Part shown: positions 8,498 through 17,546 of the stretch, in pieces | How the letters are laid out: each line of letters begins with the position of its first letter | Numbering within the stretch: position 1 is the stretch's first letter | Source of the DNA: Fulvivirgaceae bacterium JP3-4 | GTDB lineage: Bacteria > Bacteroidota > Bacteroidia > Cytophagales > Cyclobacteriaceae | NCBI GenBank assembly: GCA_029309925.1 | Contig: JARKND010000001.1 | Location: 2,356,001-2,420,000, forward strand | Length of the DNA: 64,000 nt | Direction: 5' to 3' | Made by a program: the position numbers and the translations under genes | The notes under the pieces: model-generated | Seen by the model: the letters and a program-made list of their open reading frames with translations, nothing else | Told to the model about the DNA's origin: nothing | The model's database searches: none

Positions 8498-9325
8498 CTA
8501 GGCTTCGTAACCCTCGTGTAGTCCGAAGATTCTTTCCGGTGCTTTGTTGTCGATGTCGTGAAATGCAGGTGGCGTCAGCGAGGTAAAATCCTTGTAGTCC
8601 TTCACGAGGTGCTGGTAGTCGTAATAGCTGCACGCGATCGCAACGCTTAGCCAATCCATCTCCGGGTATTGGTTTTTCAGACGAAATGCCTTGTCAAACC
8701 TGCTGATCCTGGAGAATATTTTAGGCGTTACGCCTGTGCGCAGTTTAAAACTCCGTTCGAACTGCTTCGTGCTTAGTGAACTTTGACTGGCAAGCCAGTC
8801 GAGAGATAAAATTCCTTCTTTTTGCAGCATCACGGTTGCCATCGCATCGATTGGCGACTTGTATTTGACGGGTTGCAGTTTGCTCACGAACCGATCAGCG
8901 ATGGCAAGCATTTCGTCATATGTAGCTGCGTGGAAGAGCTGCTCGTTAACAAACTGAATATCGTTGCGGAAGAACAGTTCTCCTTCAAGATATTGATTAT
9001 TGATCTCCGCGCACGGGACACCAGTGAGCATGTAGAATGCTGTCGGCTGAAAAACAATCTGAAGGCAGAGGAAATGATTTTGAACAGTACGATTGAATAC
9101 TATGTCATGCTGTCCTGTAACGATGCATCGGGCATTCTTTGTGACTTTGTTCGGATATTGAACTGTTTCGGGTTCGTACGGAAAAAAAGAAAGGACATGT
9201 TCCGGTCTGGGTGGGTACGCCTTCGTTCTGGGTACGTCACGTTCTTCGAACCGGAAATGGATGATTCTGTAAAGACGAACAAATCGTCTGTTCTCAGGTT
9301 TCGGAAGAAAGTCTTTCAGAAGCAT
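8498..9325 (-). CDS. AraC-family transcriptional regulator
   Basis: The product of 275 residues has an N-terminal ligand-like domain (about 1-160) and a C-terminal AraC double helix-turn-helix (about 170-255), including LASQSSLSTKQFERSFKLRTG and the second-helix region YYDYQHLVKDYKDF. It sits upstream of the cupin gene on the same strand with a gap of about 80 bases. Effector unknown. Confidence 0.9.
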   Translation of the reverse strand: MLLKDFLPKPENRRFVRLYRIIHFRFEERDVPRTKAYPPRPEHVLSFFPYEPETVQYPNKVTKNARCIVTGQHDIVFNRTVQNHFLCLQIVFQPTAFYMLTGVPCAEINNQYLEGELFFRNDIQFVNEQLFHAATYDEMLAIADRFVSKLQPVKYKSPIDAMATVMLQKEGILSLDWLASQSSLSTKQFERSFKLRTGVTPKIFSRISRFDKAFRLKNQYPEMDWLSVAIACSYYDYQHLVKDYKDFTSLTPPAFHDIDNKAPERIFGLHEGYEA

Positions 9326-9406
9326 AGAGGGGATTCGTGCTGCCGCGACATTTATTCCTTAAGATAATTCATTTCTGACGATTCGGATGGTAAAAAATCG
9401 ACATCG

Positions 9407-9787
9407 TCAATTAAACCACACTGCATATCCTTGCCTCCTCAGATCCCACGCAAGCTTTTCTTCCAGTGCCAGCGCCTCCGCGCGGGTCATCGGCTTCAGA
9501 TTGAGATGTTCGTACAGACTTGGCCTGAGGTACATCCCGTATTTCTGCACAATGTTAGCAGAAAGCTTGTGGCCCTTCTTATTGATGTATCCCGTGCGGT
9601 GCTGGATAAACCGCTCTTGCGGAGTCTTGCTCGTCATCCCGACATACAGGCATTGCAGTACACCGTTGAACTGCGGATTGGCTTCGCGAAATTTTCTGTT
9701 TTCAGTGAAGACTTTTTTGGAAAGCTCTACAACATAGACGCGATACCTCATGCGACTTTGCTTCGTACCAATGAAAATACGTTTCAT
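9407..9787 (-). CDS. GIY-YIG-like nuclease-fold protein
   Basis: The product of 126 residues (or 115 from the in-frame ATG at 9754) carries a degenerate GIY-YIG signature: RVYVVEL in place of GIY, then LYVGMTSKTPQERFIQH (YIG plus the conserved Arg region), and a C-terminal Glu in ALALEEKLAWDL. The family makes single metal-dependent phosphodiester cuts in repair and mobile elements. Nothing mobile surrounds it here, so a repair or housekeeping role is likelier. Confidence 0.72.
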   Translation of the reverse strand: MKRIFIGTKQSRMRYRVYVVELSKKVFTENRKFREANPQFNGVLQCLYVGMTSKTPQERFIQHRTGYINKKGHKLSANIVQKYGMYLRPSLYEHLNLKPMTRAEALALEEKLAWDLRRQGYAVWFN

Positions 9788-9853
9788 TCAAGAGACTGCA
9801 AAATCCGGGCAGGTACGCCCATCGGCAATTGCATTCACAGGCCCCGGTAAGAG

Positions 9854-10645
9854 TCAGCGAACTGAGATTGGGTGTATGAAAGCATACTTTAAAACCGATT
9901 TTAGTCTCTCATTACTCACAATTTTGAAGGCCGGTTCCGCGTCTTCTGAGAAAATCGGAGGCTCGAGCCCAAGTTCGAGAGCCGCGTGCGTGTAGAAGTC
10001 GCGTCTTGTCGGATGACCATCAGCACACGCATTCAGCACTTCGTTCCAGACATTATTCTCTATTATGACCTTGATGATTTGCACGCAGTCATCAAGGTGG
10101 ATAAGATTGACAGGTGAGTTTCCTCCGCTTACATCGGTCTTTCCGGCAAGAAACTTTCCCGGATGCCGACCGGGACCGAACAACCCGGCAAAGCGAAGGA
10201 TCGTTGCCGGAATTCCTGACTTCCGGACTATGCTTTCCGCCTGGACGATTGAGTTCGCAGCATCAGCATCTTCTTCCAGGACAACACGATTGAGATTTGG
10301 GTAAACCGATGTGGTGCTGACCAGGATGATGTTGTTAACGTTTCCCCTATTTGCCAGTGCTATAATTTTCTTAATCCGGCCCAGATACTCCTCTCCCTTC
10401 CCGGCCCGCGTGCCTTGGGGGAGACTGATCACCAGCACATCACATTCAAAGAATGAATGCGCACCGTGCGCTGTTAATTCATCGACATTCAGGACGAATG
10501 CTGCGAGACCTGACGCTTCAATTGCAGCAATATTTGCCTCTTTCGTGGTAGAGCCTGAAACGCGATGACCCGAGACTGCCAGTGCCCTGCCCAGTGGCTT
10601 TCCAACCCATCCACATCCGAGAATACTGACTGTTTTAGGTCTCAT
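9854..10645 (-). CDS. NAD(P)-binding Rossmann-fold protein (YeeZ-like extended SDR)
   Basis: I prefer ATG at 10645 (MRPKTVSILGCGWVGKPLG), which puts the dinucleotide motif GCGWVG at residues 9-14. The 263-residue product continues with a sugar-epimerase-like pattern: LVSTTSVYP near the active-site strand, ILRFAGLFGPGRHPG, and VNLIHLDDCVQII. The canonical YxxxK is not obvious, as in the YeeZ branch. Function probably reduction or epimerisation of a small metabolite. Confidence 0.83.
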   Translation of the reverse strand: MRPKTVSILGCGWVGKPLGRALAVSGHRVSGSTTKEANIAAIEASGLAAFVLNVDELTAHGAHSFFECDVLVISLPQGTRAGKGEEYLGRIKKIIALANRGNVNNIILVSTTSVYPNLNRVVLEEDADAANSIVQAESIVRKSGIPATILRFAGLFGPGRHPGKFLAGKTDVSGGNSPVNLIHLDDCVQIIKVIIENNVWNEVLNACADGHPTRRDFYTHAALELGLEPPIFSEDAEPAFKIVSNERLKSVLKYAFIHPISVR

Positions 10646-10719
10646 AAATTTTTGCACAATGCAAGGAAACATCTGGAAAAAGTAAATGCGCGCCAGACAA
10701 GACGCCAGACAAATAGTGC

Positions 10720-11193
10720 TTATTTCTGATATTCAATTTTTGTAATCCGCCATCTGAATTCACCGGCACCCGTCTTCACGATAGCTTCATCACCCACTTC
10801 TTTTTTCATCAGTGCCTGCGCCATTGGCGAATCGATGGAGATGTAATCTTTCGTATCAAAAATCTCATCGTAGCCCACAATACGAAACCGCTTCTTGTCG
10901 CCACGCTGGTTTTCAACTTCCACCCAGGCACCAAAGAGGACTTTACCTTCCTGGAATGACGAATATTGCACTACTTTCAAATCGTCAATAGACTTCCGCA
11001 GGTACAGTACGCGCCTGTCGATCTCGCGAAGGCGTTTCTTATTGTAGTGATAGTCTGCATTTTCGGAACGGTCGCCAAGGCTCGCAGCCCACGCAACCTT
11101 TTGTGTCGTGTCAGGGCGCTCCACGCGCCACAGATGATCTAACTCAGCTTTTAATTTTTCAAGCCCCTCAGGGGTGATCATGCGTGTTTTCAT
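10720..11193 (-). CDS. greB: GreB-type transcript cleavage factor
   Basis: The product of 157 residues has the GreA/GreB layout: an N-terminal antiparallel coiled coil (about 1-75) with an acidic tip region (GDRSENADYHYNKKRLREIDRR), then an FKBP-like C-terminal domain. Gre factors insert into the RNA polymerase secondary channel and stimulate cleavage of backtracked RNA. The long basic DYHYNKKR region favours GreB over GreA. Confidence 0.92.
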   Translation of the reverse strand: MKTRMITPEGLEKLKAELDHLWRVERPDTTQKVAWAASLGDRSENADYHYNKKRLREIDRRVLYLRKSIDDLKVVQYSSFQEGKVLFGAWVEVENQRGDKKRFRIVGYDEIFDTKDYISIDSPMAQALMKKEVGDEAIVKTGAGEFRWRITKIEYQK

Positions 11194-11464
11194 CGTTTCG
11201 CCTGTTGCAGCTTTCGTTACTTGCCAACCCTCATCGCAGCGCGGTCTTGTCGGTGGGACGGATCGTGGATGTGGCGCAAATTATTTCATAGCGCGTTCAA
11301 ATTAAAGCCCTGTGTAAAGTTTAAATGGCAATGAATTGAAGAATACGTCCGTCTCTAGATGTGTCAGCGGCACTGCAGATTCCGATTCGCTGCCCAAAAA
11401 ATTGCTGACTTGAGCTAGAATAAGCCCGACTGCCAGACATCCAAAATAAAATCTGCCCGTTCTA

Positions 11465-11510
11465 TTGTGAAACCGATCAGTTGCGCATATATTTGCAACC
11501 GAACAGTTGC
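11465..11510 (+). promoter_or_regulatory. Promoter and probable ArsR operator of the operon at 11531
   Basis: A perfect Bacteroidota -7 element TATATTTG lies at 11488-11495, with TTG at 11465-11467 about 20 bases upstream as -33. It is bracketed by a 14-base direct repeat: AACCGATCAGTTGC at 11471-11484 and AACCGAACAGTTGC at 11497-11510 (13 of 14 identical). A regulator bound there would block polymerase; the ArsR-type protein encoded 20 bases downstream is the obvious candidate. Confidence 0.75.
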
Positions 11511-11530
11511 TCTTTTAACCCCGTTAAGAA

Positions 11531-11851
11531 ATGAGAAGAGATATATTTCAGGCGATAGCCGACCCTACGAGAAGGGCGATCATTACCCTCATTGCCGTAC
11601 AGGCAATGACGCCCAATGCCATTGCCGAGAACTTCAACACCACGCGGCAGGCTGTTTCGAAACACCTGCGGATCCTCACAGAGTGCGAGCTCGTGAAACA
11701 GGAACAACAAGGGAGGGAAATTTACTACTCACTTGAATTTGAAAAAATGAAAGAAATAGACAAGTGGCTTAACCAGCTCAGGAAGATCTGGGAGACGCGC
11801 TTCAATCAGCTTGATCAGTTATTATCAACCATGAAAAAACAAAAAAAATGA
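11531..11851 (+). CDS. ArsR-family winged-helix repressor (SdpR-like)
   Basis: The product of 106 residues is a single winged helix: [16 protein letters not shown], then recognition helix [19 protein letters not shown], then wing GREIYYSLE. There are no cysteine metal-site motifs, so it is the non-metal subgroup that usually pairs with AHSA1 proteins. Its stop overlaps the next start in ATGA. It probably represses its own operon. Confidence 0.93.
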   Translation: MRRDIFQAIADPTRRAIITLIAVQAMTPNAIAENFNTTRQAVSKHLRILTECELVKQEQQGREIYYSLEFEKMKEIDKWLNQLRKIWETRFNQLDQLLSTMKKQKK

Positions 11852-12345
11852 CAACCAATTCTCTTTTTGATTTCAATGTCGACAAGTCGACAAAGATGGT
11901 GAACATTACCATGGAGTTCGATGCCCATCCGTCACTGGTATGGGATGCTTTCACAAAGCCGGAATTGCTCGATCAATGGTATGCGCCCAAGCCTTTCACA
12001 TCACGAACAAAGTTTATGGATTTCAAAGTAGGCGGCCGCAGGTTTTATGCTATGGTAAGCCCGGACGGAAATGAGCGCTGGGCGGTCCAGAAATATCTTT
12101 CGATCACGCCAAAATCAAATTTTAAAATGTGGAACGTCTTTACAGACAAGGATGAAAATCCTGAACCGCATGGCTCCGACTGGAATTTGAATTTCTCCGA
12201 ATCAAACGGAGGAACAAAAGTGGAGATCAATATTTACAATGAGTCACTTGAACGGATGGAAGGACTACTTGAAGGCTTCAAAGTGGGAATGCGTATGACG
12301 CTGGAAAACCTGCGCGACCTTCTGGAAACCTGGTCGAAGAAATGA
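11848..12345 (+). CDS. SRPBCC/AHSA1 domain protein
   Basis: The product of 165 residues contains the AHSA1 signature: [27 protein letters not shown] near the N-terminus, a beta-sheet core, and a long C-terminal helix ([20 protein letters not shown]). This START-like fold binds hydrophobic ligands. ArsR-AHSA1 operons are common and usually of unknown ligand. It overlaps both neighbours by 4 bases. Confidence 0.9.
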   Translation: MTTNSLFDFNVDKSTKMVNITMEFDAHPSLVWDAFTKPELLDQWYAPKPFTSRTKFMDFKVGGRRFYAMVSPDGNERWAVQKYLSITPKSNFKMWNVFTDKDENPEPHGSDWNLNFSESNGGTKVEINIYNESLERMEGLLEGFKVGMRMTLENLRDLLETWSKK

Positions 12346-12554
12346 TTTACGTTTTTAAGACTTCTGTCAGAACAAAACGTCAGGTTGAAAAACTTCAACC
12401 CCATATCAACTCCATTCTTCCATCGGGAAAGTGGAACTTCGATCTTCTCGACTGCGACAAAATCCTGAGAATCGAGAGCGAAGAAAAACATGTCGTCATG
12501 CAAATAACAGATCTACTCAGTGATCATCAGTTTATCTGCAAAGAGCTGGAATAA
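12342..12554 (+). CDS. Small protein, probable ferredoxin-like fold
   Basis: The product of 70 residues overlaps the AHSA1 gene by 4 bases and ends 2 bases before the DUF1801 gene. The pattern (strand YVFKTSV, helix [14 protein letters not shown], strand [16 protein letters not shown], helix, strand) looks like the HMA-like beta-alpha-beta fold but without the metal-binding CxxC. A structural resemblance only; function unknown. Confidence 0.78.
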   Translation: MIYVFKTSVRTKRQVEKLQPHINSILPSGKWNFDLLDCDKILRIESEEKHVVMQITDLLSDHQFICKELE

Positions 12555-12556
12555 AC

Positions 12557-12988
12557 ATGAGCGTAAAAGAGCAGATCAACAAATATATCGCTGCCCAGCC
12601 GGAGCCGAAGCGAAGCGATATGCAGCAGTTGCATCTGCTGATACTCAAGATCCTGCCTGAATGCAAACTGTGGTTCCTTGACGGCAGGGATGAGAGCGGA
12701 AAAACTGTTTCAAACGCTAACATCGGATATGGGTCATACACAATGAGATATGCGGATGGCAAAACAAAAGACTTTTACCAGATTGGTATGAGTGGGAATA
12801 CCACTGGCATCTCTGTGTATATCATGGGTATTGAAGATAAGACCTATCTGATAAAAAGTTACGGAAAGAGACTGGGCAAGGCGAGTGTGACCGGTTACTG
12901 TATCAGGTTCACGGCATTAAAAAACATTAATACGGACATCCTGAAAGAAGCAATCCTGGATGGAGTGCAACACAGTGCTTGTGGATGA
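12557..12988 (+). CDS. DUF1801 (YdhG-like) domain protein
   Basis: The product of 143 residues matches the DUF1801 pattern: an N-terminal KEQINKYIAAQPEPKRSDM helix followed by a beta-sheet core with IGYGSYTMRYADGKTKDFY. These proteins share a fold with frataxin-like domains and often accompany AHSA1 genes. It is the last of four tightly packed genes. Confidence 0.85.
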   Translation: MSVKEQINKYIAAQPEPKRSDMQQLHLLILKILPECKLWFLDGRDESGKTVSNANIGYGSYTMRYADGKTKDFYQIGMSGNTTGISVYIMGIEDKTYLIKSYGKRLGKASVTGYCIRFTALKNINTDILKEAILDGVQHSACG

Positions 12989-13392
12989 CGGATGATACAG
13001 GTGAAAAGTTGTGCACATCACAGAAAAAAGATTTCCACAAAAGCTTGATTAGTTCACAAAATGCACGTTTTTTTGTGAATAACTTGTTGACAACGTTCAG
13101 ACAAGGAACAAAAAAAGAGCTTGCCGGGGAACAACAGGAAAACGCTATGGCAATTGCGAAAACATATTATCCTTTAGGCAAGCTCTTTCTAGCCTCAATA
13201 ATACAAAATTAAAGGCCCAACTTCGCCTTCCGGCTCTTCGGTTTTTTCACGATTTCATCCGCCCTGCATTTTCGCAACCCCCTGCCCGATCCATCAAACC
13301 ATTCAAAGAACTTTTCCAATGCTCTGCCGAGTAGACTCGTGCCCAAGTGACAATTATCAGATAGCATTGCGCCACGTAAAACAATATAAAAA
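12989..13392. other. Intergenic region, 404 bases, with a 12-bp inverted repeat
   Basis: No convincing gene is present; a 77-codon forward frame has poor composition. The region is A-rich, with many ACAA and TTGTGAA motifs in 13000-13100. Its main feature is the inverted repeat listed separately. Transcription into it comes from the ArsR operon and it precedes the barrel gene at 13393. Confidence 0.55.
13114..13188 (+). ncRNA. Candidate structured RNA closed by a 12-bp stem
   Basis: AAAGAGCTTGCC at 13114-13125 is perfectly complementary to GGCAAGCTCTTT at 13177-13188. The 51 bases between contain smaller self-complementary stretches. As RNA this would be a closed stem with a large internal loop. 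There is no T-run directly after it, so it is not a plain terminator. Family unknown; 6S-like or cis-element roles are speculation. Confidence 0.35.
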
Positions 13393-13986
13393 ATGAAAAA
13401 GGCAATTATTGGTTTGTTGTTAGTCGTCAGCTCAGGGTACACATTCGCGCAGGAAACAGGTTTCGGTATCAAGGGTGGTTTGAACTTATCAACACTTAAC
13501 GTGAAGGATCCGGGTGCCTCTTACGATTCAAGGACGGGATTTCACGCAGGCATTTTCCTTCGTGGCAAATTTGACAAGGTCGGGATCCAACCTGAACTGT
13601 TATTCTTCACGCAGAACGGAGACATCCGCAGCACTGTGTTTGGAACCGCGCAGGAGAGCTTTACCTACCTGAGCATTCCCGTGATGTTGAAGTTCTATCC
13701 GATTGGCGGCCTTAATCTCCAGCTCGGACCGCAGTTTGGATTTTTGCTCGATGGAGAACGGAAGTATGATACTTTTCTGGGCAGCGGTACCGAAGACATC
13801 AAGGAACATTACAAAAGCAGTGACATCTCGATGTCGCTGGGCGCAGGTTATGATGCCGGCTTCGGACTGAACCTCGATGTTCGCTATAATCTTGGCGTGA
13901 AGGACATTAATAACGCCTCCAATGGCGAGCCAGTGAAGAGCCGTGTATTCCTGGTTTCACTGGGATGGAATTTCATCCGAAATTGA
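13393..13986 (+). CDS. PorT-family outer-membrane beta-barrel protein
   Basis: The product of 197 residues has a signal peptide (cleavage near TFAQ, residue 20) and the typical start of the mature barrel, GFGIKGGLNLSTLNV, followed by FHAGIFLRGKF, IQPELLFF, YLSIPVMLKFYP and a final strand VFLVSLGWNF. This is the small barrel family very common in Bacteroidota. Its role is usually unassigned. Confidence 0.92.
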   Translation: MKKAIIGLLLVVSSGYTFAQETGFGIKGGLNLSTLNVKDPGASYDSRTGFHAGIFLRGKFDKVGIQPELLFFTQNGDIRSTVFGTAQESFTYLSIPVMLKFYPIGGLNLQLGPQFGFLLDGERKYDTFLGSGTEDIKEHYKSSDISMSLGAGYDAGFGLNLDVRYNLGVKDINNASNGEPVKSRVFLVSLGWNFIRN

Positions 13987-14155
13987 TTTTGATTTTCTTC
14001 AGCGCGTGATGTTTCCTTCTGAAGCACACGCGCTGAAGATTTCAAGGATTTAAACAACTTCACCTCTCGTTAAATCCTACGCTCGCCATTCAAAAAATCT
14101 AATTGCTGAATGAGGTTTCGGCACTGAAGGACGCGCAAATTCCTTCCTCCCTGAT

Positions 14156-15556
14156 TTATTTTAACTTCATTCTGACAGGATCCCACTGGATAATCTTCTT
14201 CGAGAAGTAACTTTCATTACAAGCAAGTGCTGGTGCTACCGCACGGAAACCGAACTCAGCATCTTCCACAACAGGCTTGCCGGTTCTCACTGCGTCAAAG
14301 AAGTTGGTGATGTGATCCAGGTGGTCACTGTATCCTTCCGGTGCTTTGAAGACTATATCCTCTTTCGTTTTGCGTTTGCGTTGCTCCGGTGTCCACTTCG
14401 CCTCGAACTCCTTTTGCATTTCCGCCTGCATGGCTTTGGAAAATGTAAATAATGAATCGTAACCACCGAACCCAGGCGCTTCCGGCATCAGACTGTGTTT
14501 CACGGTAATGTTGTTACCATTCACTTCGATAACACCCTCGGATCCGATTAAGCGTATAACCTCCTGCCCTCCGGTTCCGCTGATGAAATTCACTTGCAGT
14601 GTCAGCAGGAACGGGTCGTGCGCTTTTGAAGCGGGATATTGCATCACGCCTGACATAACATCAGGAAGATTGCGCCCGTCTTTCCAGTAGCTGAACTGGC
14701 CGGTGCTGAAAATCGATTCAGGACCGAGAGAATTCGTGATGAAATGCGTGCCGCTGAGCAGGTGAATAAACAAGTCTCCTGCAACTCCTGTCCCGACTTC
14801 TTTAAACGCCCTCCACCAGAAGAATTTCTTCGCGTCAAATGCCATCTTTTCAGTTACCTCGATAAATTTATCCCAGTTGGTTGTGAGCGCGCTTGCATCT
14901 TTGGGAATCGTGTACTGCCACGCACCGATGGAGCTTTGCCTGTCGTATACTGCATTCACCATGTTGAGTTTGCCGATCTCTCCTGCTGCAAGCAATTCCT
15001 TTGCTTTCGCGTAACCAATGCTGCTCACCCGCTGGCTCCCTACCTGAAACACTTTGCCGGATTTTTTCGCAGCTTCCATTACCGGATAACCTTCGTTGAT
15101 CTTATACACCATTGGCTTCTCGCAATAAACATGTTTGCCTTTGGCCAGGGCGTCCAGTGCAATGCGCGCGTGCCACACATCTGTGGTGCAGATAAATACT
15201 GCATCAATGTCCTTGCGATCGAGAATGTCTTTGTAGTTGATGGTGGTAAAAAGGTCTTTCCCATGAAGCTCACGGGCATTCTCGAGTCTGCCCGTATAGA
15301 GATCGCAGATGGCTGCGAGTTCCACACCGGGAACTTTCAGCGCAGTGTTCAGATCGAAATGTCCCTGAACGCCATAGCCGATGACGGCAAGGCGCACTTT
15401 ATCGTTTGCCGATGTCTTTCGTTCATAGTGCAGAATCCGTTCTTCCGCTTTTTCCTTTGCGGCCAGTGATGTCAACGGAGCTGCGCCCAGCATCGCACCG
15501 GTGGCACCGATCTGTTGCAGAAATTTTCTTCTCGAACGGGGTGTATCATTCTTCAT
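14156..15556 (-). CDS. Exported Gfo/Idh/MocA-family oxidoreductase
   Basis: The product of 466 residues begins with a Tat signal (SRRKFLQQIGATG). The NAD-binding Rossmann domain contains IGYGVQGHFD at about residue 60 and the family hallmark YCEKPMV about 90 residues later. The C-terminal sheet domain follows, ending with DHITNFFDAVRTGKP and a conserved Bacteroidota tail. Such secreted members act on sugars or sugar derivatives. Neighbouring secreted enzymes fit a catabolic role; the exact substrate is unknown. Confidence 0.93.
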   Translation of the reverse strand: MKNDTPRSRRKFLQQIGATGAMLGAAPLTSLAAKEKAEERILHYERKTSANDKVRLAVIGYGVQGHFDLNTALKVPGVELAAICDLYTGRLENARELHGKDLFTTINYKDILDRKDIDAVFICTTDVWHARIALDALAKGKHVYCEKPMVYKINEGYPVMEAAKKSGKVFQVGSQRVSSIGYAKAKELLAAGEIGKLNMVNAVYDRQSSIGAWQYTIPKDASALTTNWDKFIEVTEKMAFDAKKFFWWRAFKEVGTGVAGDLFIHLLSGTHFITNSLGPESIFSTGQFSYWKDGRNLPDVMSGVMQYPASKAHDPFLLTLQVNFISGTGGQEVIRLIGSEGVIEVNGNNITVKHSLMPEAPGFGGYDSLFTFSKAMQAEMQKEFEAKWTPEQRKRKTKEDIVFKAPEGYSDHLDHITNFFDAVRTGKPVVEDAEFGFRAVAPALACNESYFSKKIIQWDPVRMKLK

Positions 15557-15787
15557 AACAGTACTTAAAAAGTTTTATTGAACAGAATAACTTAGGAATG
15601 TGATTTTTTGGAATTTGTCCACTATCGAAACGTGTGATGTCTCTGATTTTTTAGTTTTCAAATCCATCAAACGCAACTTAGCATTTTTACCGAAAGAGCA
15701 ATTTTGTTTTCAACAAGCGGTAAGCGTTGATTATTTTCGGACGACCTATTTTCATCCTTTCAAATCTTGCACTGGTAGAAAGCAAAT

Positions 15788-17425
15788 CTAGAATCGCGGA
15801 GGCGTGTTAAGCACAAGTTCCAGAAACTCTTTGTCCGGGTGGTTCCGGATAGCAGGAACGTTGTCGAACATCATCGTTGCGCCAGTATTCACTTCATAGC
15901 GCGGCCATTGCACAAGACCTTTGTGGTTGGGATTGCCATTCCGCGCAAAGTTTATCCACGCCTGACTCATTTTCGATGCAAGTTCATATGCCTCTTTTCC
16001 CCCACCTGTCATCTCCTCGCATCGGGCGATGTTGTTCATGACAAACGGAATCTCCATACAATGGATAGCTTTATAGTCGCCATCCATGACAGGTGATTGC
16101 CATGTGAACAGATACATAAATACCGGAGCACCACCCAGGGCAGCCTTGGCATTCGCCTGCGCGACCATTCCTCGTCTGAAAAATGAATCAATGTCGACAA
16201 GGTCATTCGGCCGCGCGTTGTTCGGATAGGCTTTGTTCACTGCGGCAATGTACGCATCGGTTTTATCGCCCCATGTTTTCTGCAAAAATTCGCGCACCTG
16301 CGCAGCTGTGGCATTGCGCAATTCCGGGTTGCGAAGCGATTGCATGAATTCGTTTTTTGTGGATCCGATGATGAGCGGAACGTCAGCAGAAATGGCGAGT
16401 GCCTTCGGATCCGTCATCTGATATGGCAGGAATGTTCCGTCCAGTGTCGGGCCCCAGCCAAACCGAATTCCCGGGCCGACCGGTTTTCCCTCAGCAGCGA
16501 GTTGGTCACGCACTTTCTGCAATGCTTTGTTTCCCGCAGCGACAAGCTTGTCAAACGGAACCTTCTGGAGGCTGTCGACCTGTGAGGCAGAGAAGCCGAG
16601 TTCGGCCACTACAGCAGCGCCTATTCTTTTCGAAATGTTCTGGTCCTGAAAGTCAGACCAGACACCGCTCTGAACAATGGCCTTGTGAAATAGTCCTTTA
16701 GCACTGGGTGCACTCATCAGCGTAGATACCTTTCCGCCACCACCGGATTGTCCGAAGATCGTGACGTTGTTGGGATCGCCACCGAAATTTGAAATGTTTT
16801 CCTTCACCCATTGCAACGCAGCAACGAGGTCGTGAAAGCTGTTGTTTGCAGACTGCTTGTATTTGTCGCTGAAATCCGAAAGGTCGAGAAATCCTAAAAT
16901 GTTGAGGCGGTGGTTGACCGATACAAGTACTACATCGCCAGTTTTACTAATCGATTCACCATCGTATGAAGGCAATTCCTGTGAGGAGCCTGCGGTATAA
17001 CCTCCGCCATGGATCCAGAACATCACGGGACGCTTCTTGCCATCGTTTATGCCGGGTGTCCACACGTTAACGCGAAGGCAATCTTCATTGGCATATCCCC
17101 AGTCGTGATGAAACAGGAATTCACTTTCGTCATGTACCTGCGTGGTTGGGTTCAGAAGCGGAGCAACGGGGCCGTAAGTCATCGAGCTGCGCACATTTTC
17201 CCAGGGCGTGACTTTCGCAGGTGCTTCGAACCGTTTGGCAGTTGCATATGGGATTCCCTTATAGGTAAAGATGCCATTGTGAATATAGCCACGAACACTT
17301 CCCGCGGTTGTCTTAACAATCGCAACATCTTTTCCGGCCTGAACGGGCGTTGTAGAATTTTTTTGTGCAAAGGTAAAGGTGTTGATGCCGAACATCATTG
17401 CAATTGCAAATGCGTAAATCTTCAT
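15788..17425 (-). CDS. Secreted type-B carboxylesterase
   Basis: The product of 545 residues has a signal peptide (cleavage near FAQ, residue 21) and a full carboxylesterase fold. The oxyanion loop HGGGYTAGSS is near 139-148 and the nucleophile Ser227 sits in GQSGGG. The acid lies in GSTKNEF and the histidine probably in AIHCMEIPFV. GQSGG replaces the more usual GESAG. It hydrolyses esters in the periplasm; natural substrate unknown. Confidence 0.93.
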   Translation of the reverse strand: MKIYAFAIAMMFGINTFTFAQKNSTTPVQAGKDVAIVKTTAGSVRGYIHNGIFTYKGIPYATAKRFEAPAKVTPWENVRSSMTYGPVAPLLNPTTQVHDESEFLFHHDWGYANEDCLRVNVWTPGINDGKKRPVMFWIHGGGYTAGSSQELPSYDGESISKTGDVVLVSVNHRLNILGFLDLSDFSDKYKQSANNSFHDLVAALQWVKENISNFGGDPNNVTIFGQSGGGGKVSTLMSAPSAKGLFHKAIVQSGVWSDFQDQNISKRIGAAVVAELGFSASQVDSLQKVPFDKLVAAGNKALQKVRDQLAAEGKPVGPGIRFGWGPTLDGTFLPYQMTDPKALAISADVPLIIGSTKNEFMQSLRNPELRNATAAQVREFLQKTWGDKTDAYIAAVNKAYPNNARPNDLVDIDSFFRRGMVAQANAKAALGGAPVFMYLFTWQSPVMDGDYKAIHCMEIPFVMNNIARCEEMTGGGKEAYELASKMSQAWINFARNGNPNHKGLVQWPRYEVNTGATMMFDNVPAIRNHPDKEFLELVLNTPPRF

Positions 17426-17546
17426 AGAATTATCTGTTAGAATTGTTCATAAGGTGCCTGTGAATGTTCAAATCGCGAGTTCTTTGCTGAAGCAATGCGC
17501 GATTTCAAGTTCATCCGTCCGAATATACCGATTATTGATTATTAAT

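Noticed and set aside
9407-9787. GIY-YIG protein as evidence of a mobile element
   Set aside because: No intron, inteins, integrase or repeats surround it; the motif is degenerate.
12979-13212. Forward 77-codon frame after the DUF1801 gene
   Set aside because: Composition is poor, no start signal, and it covers the inverted repeat; it looks like open noncoding sequence.
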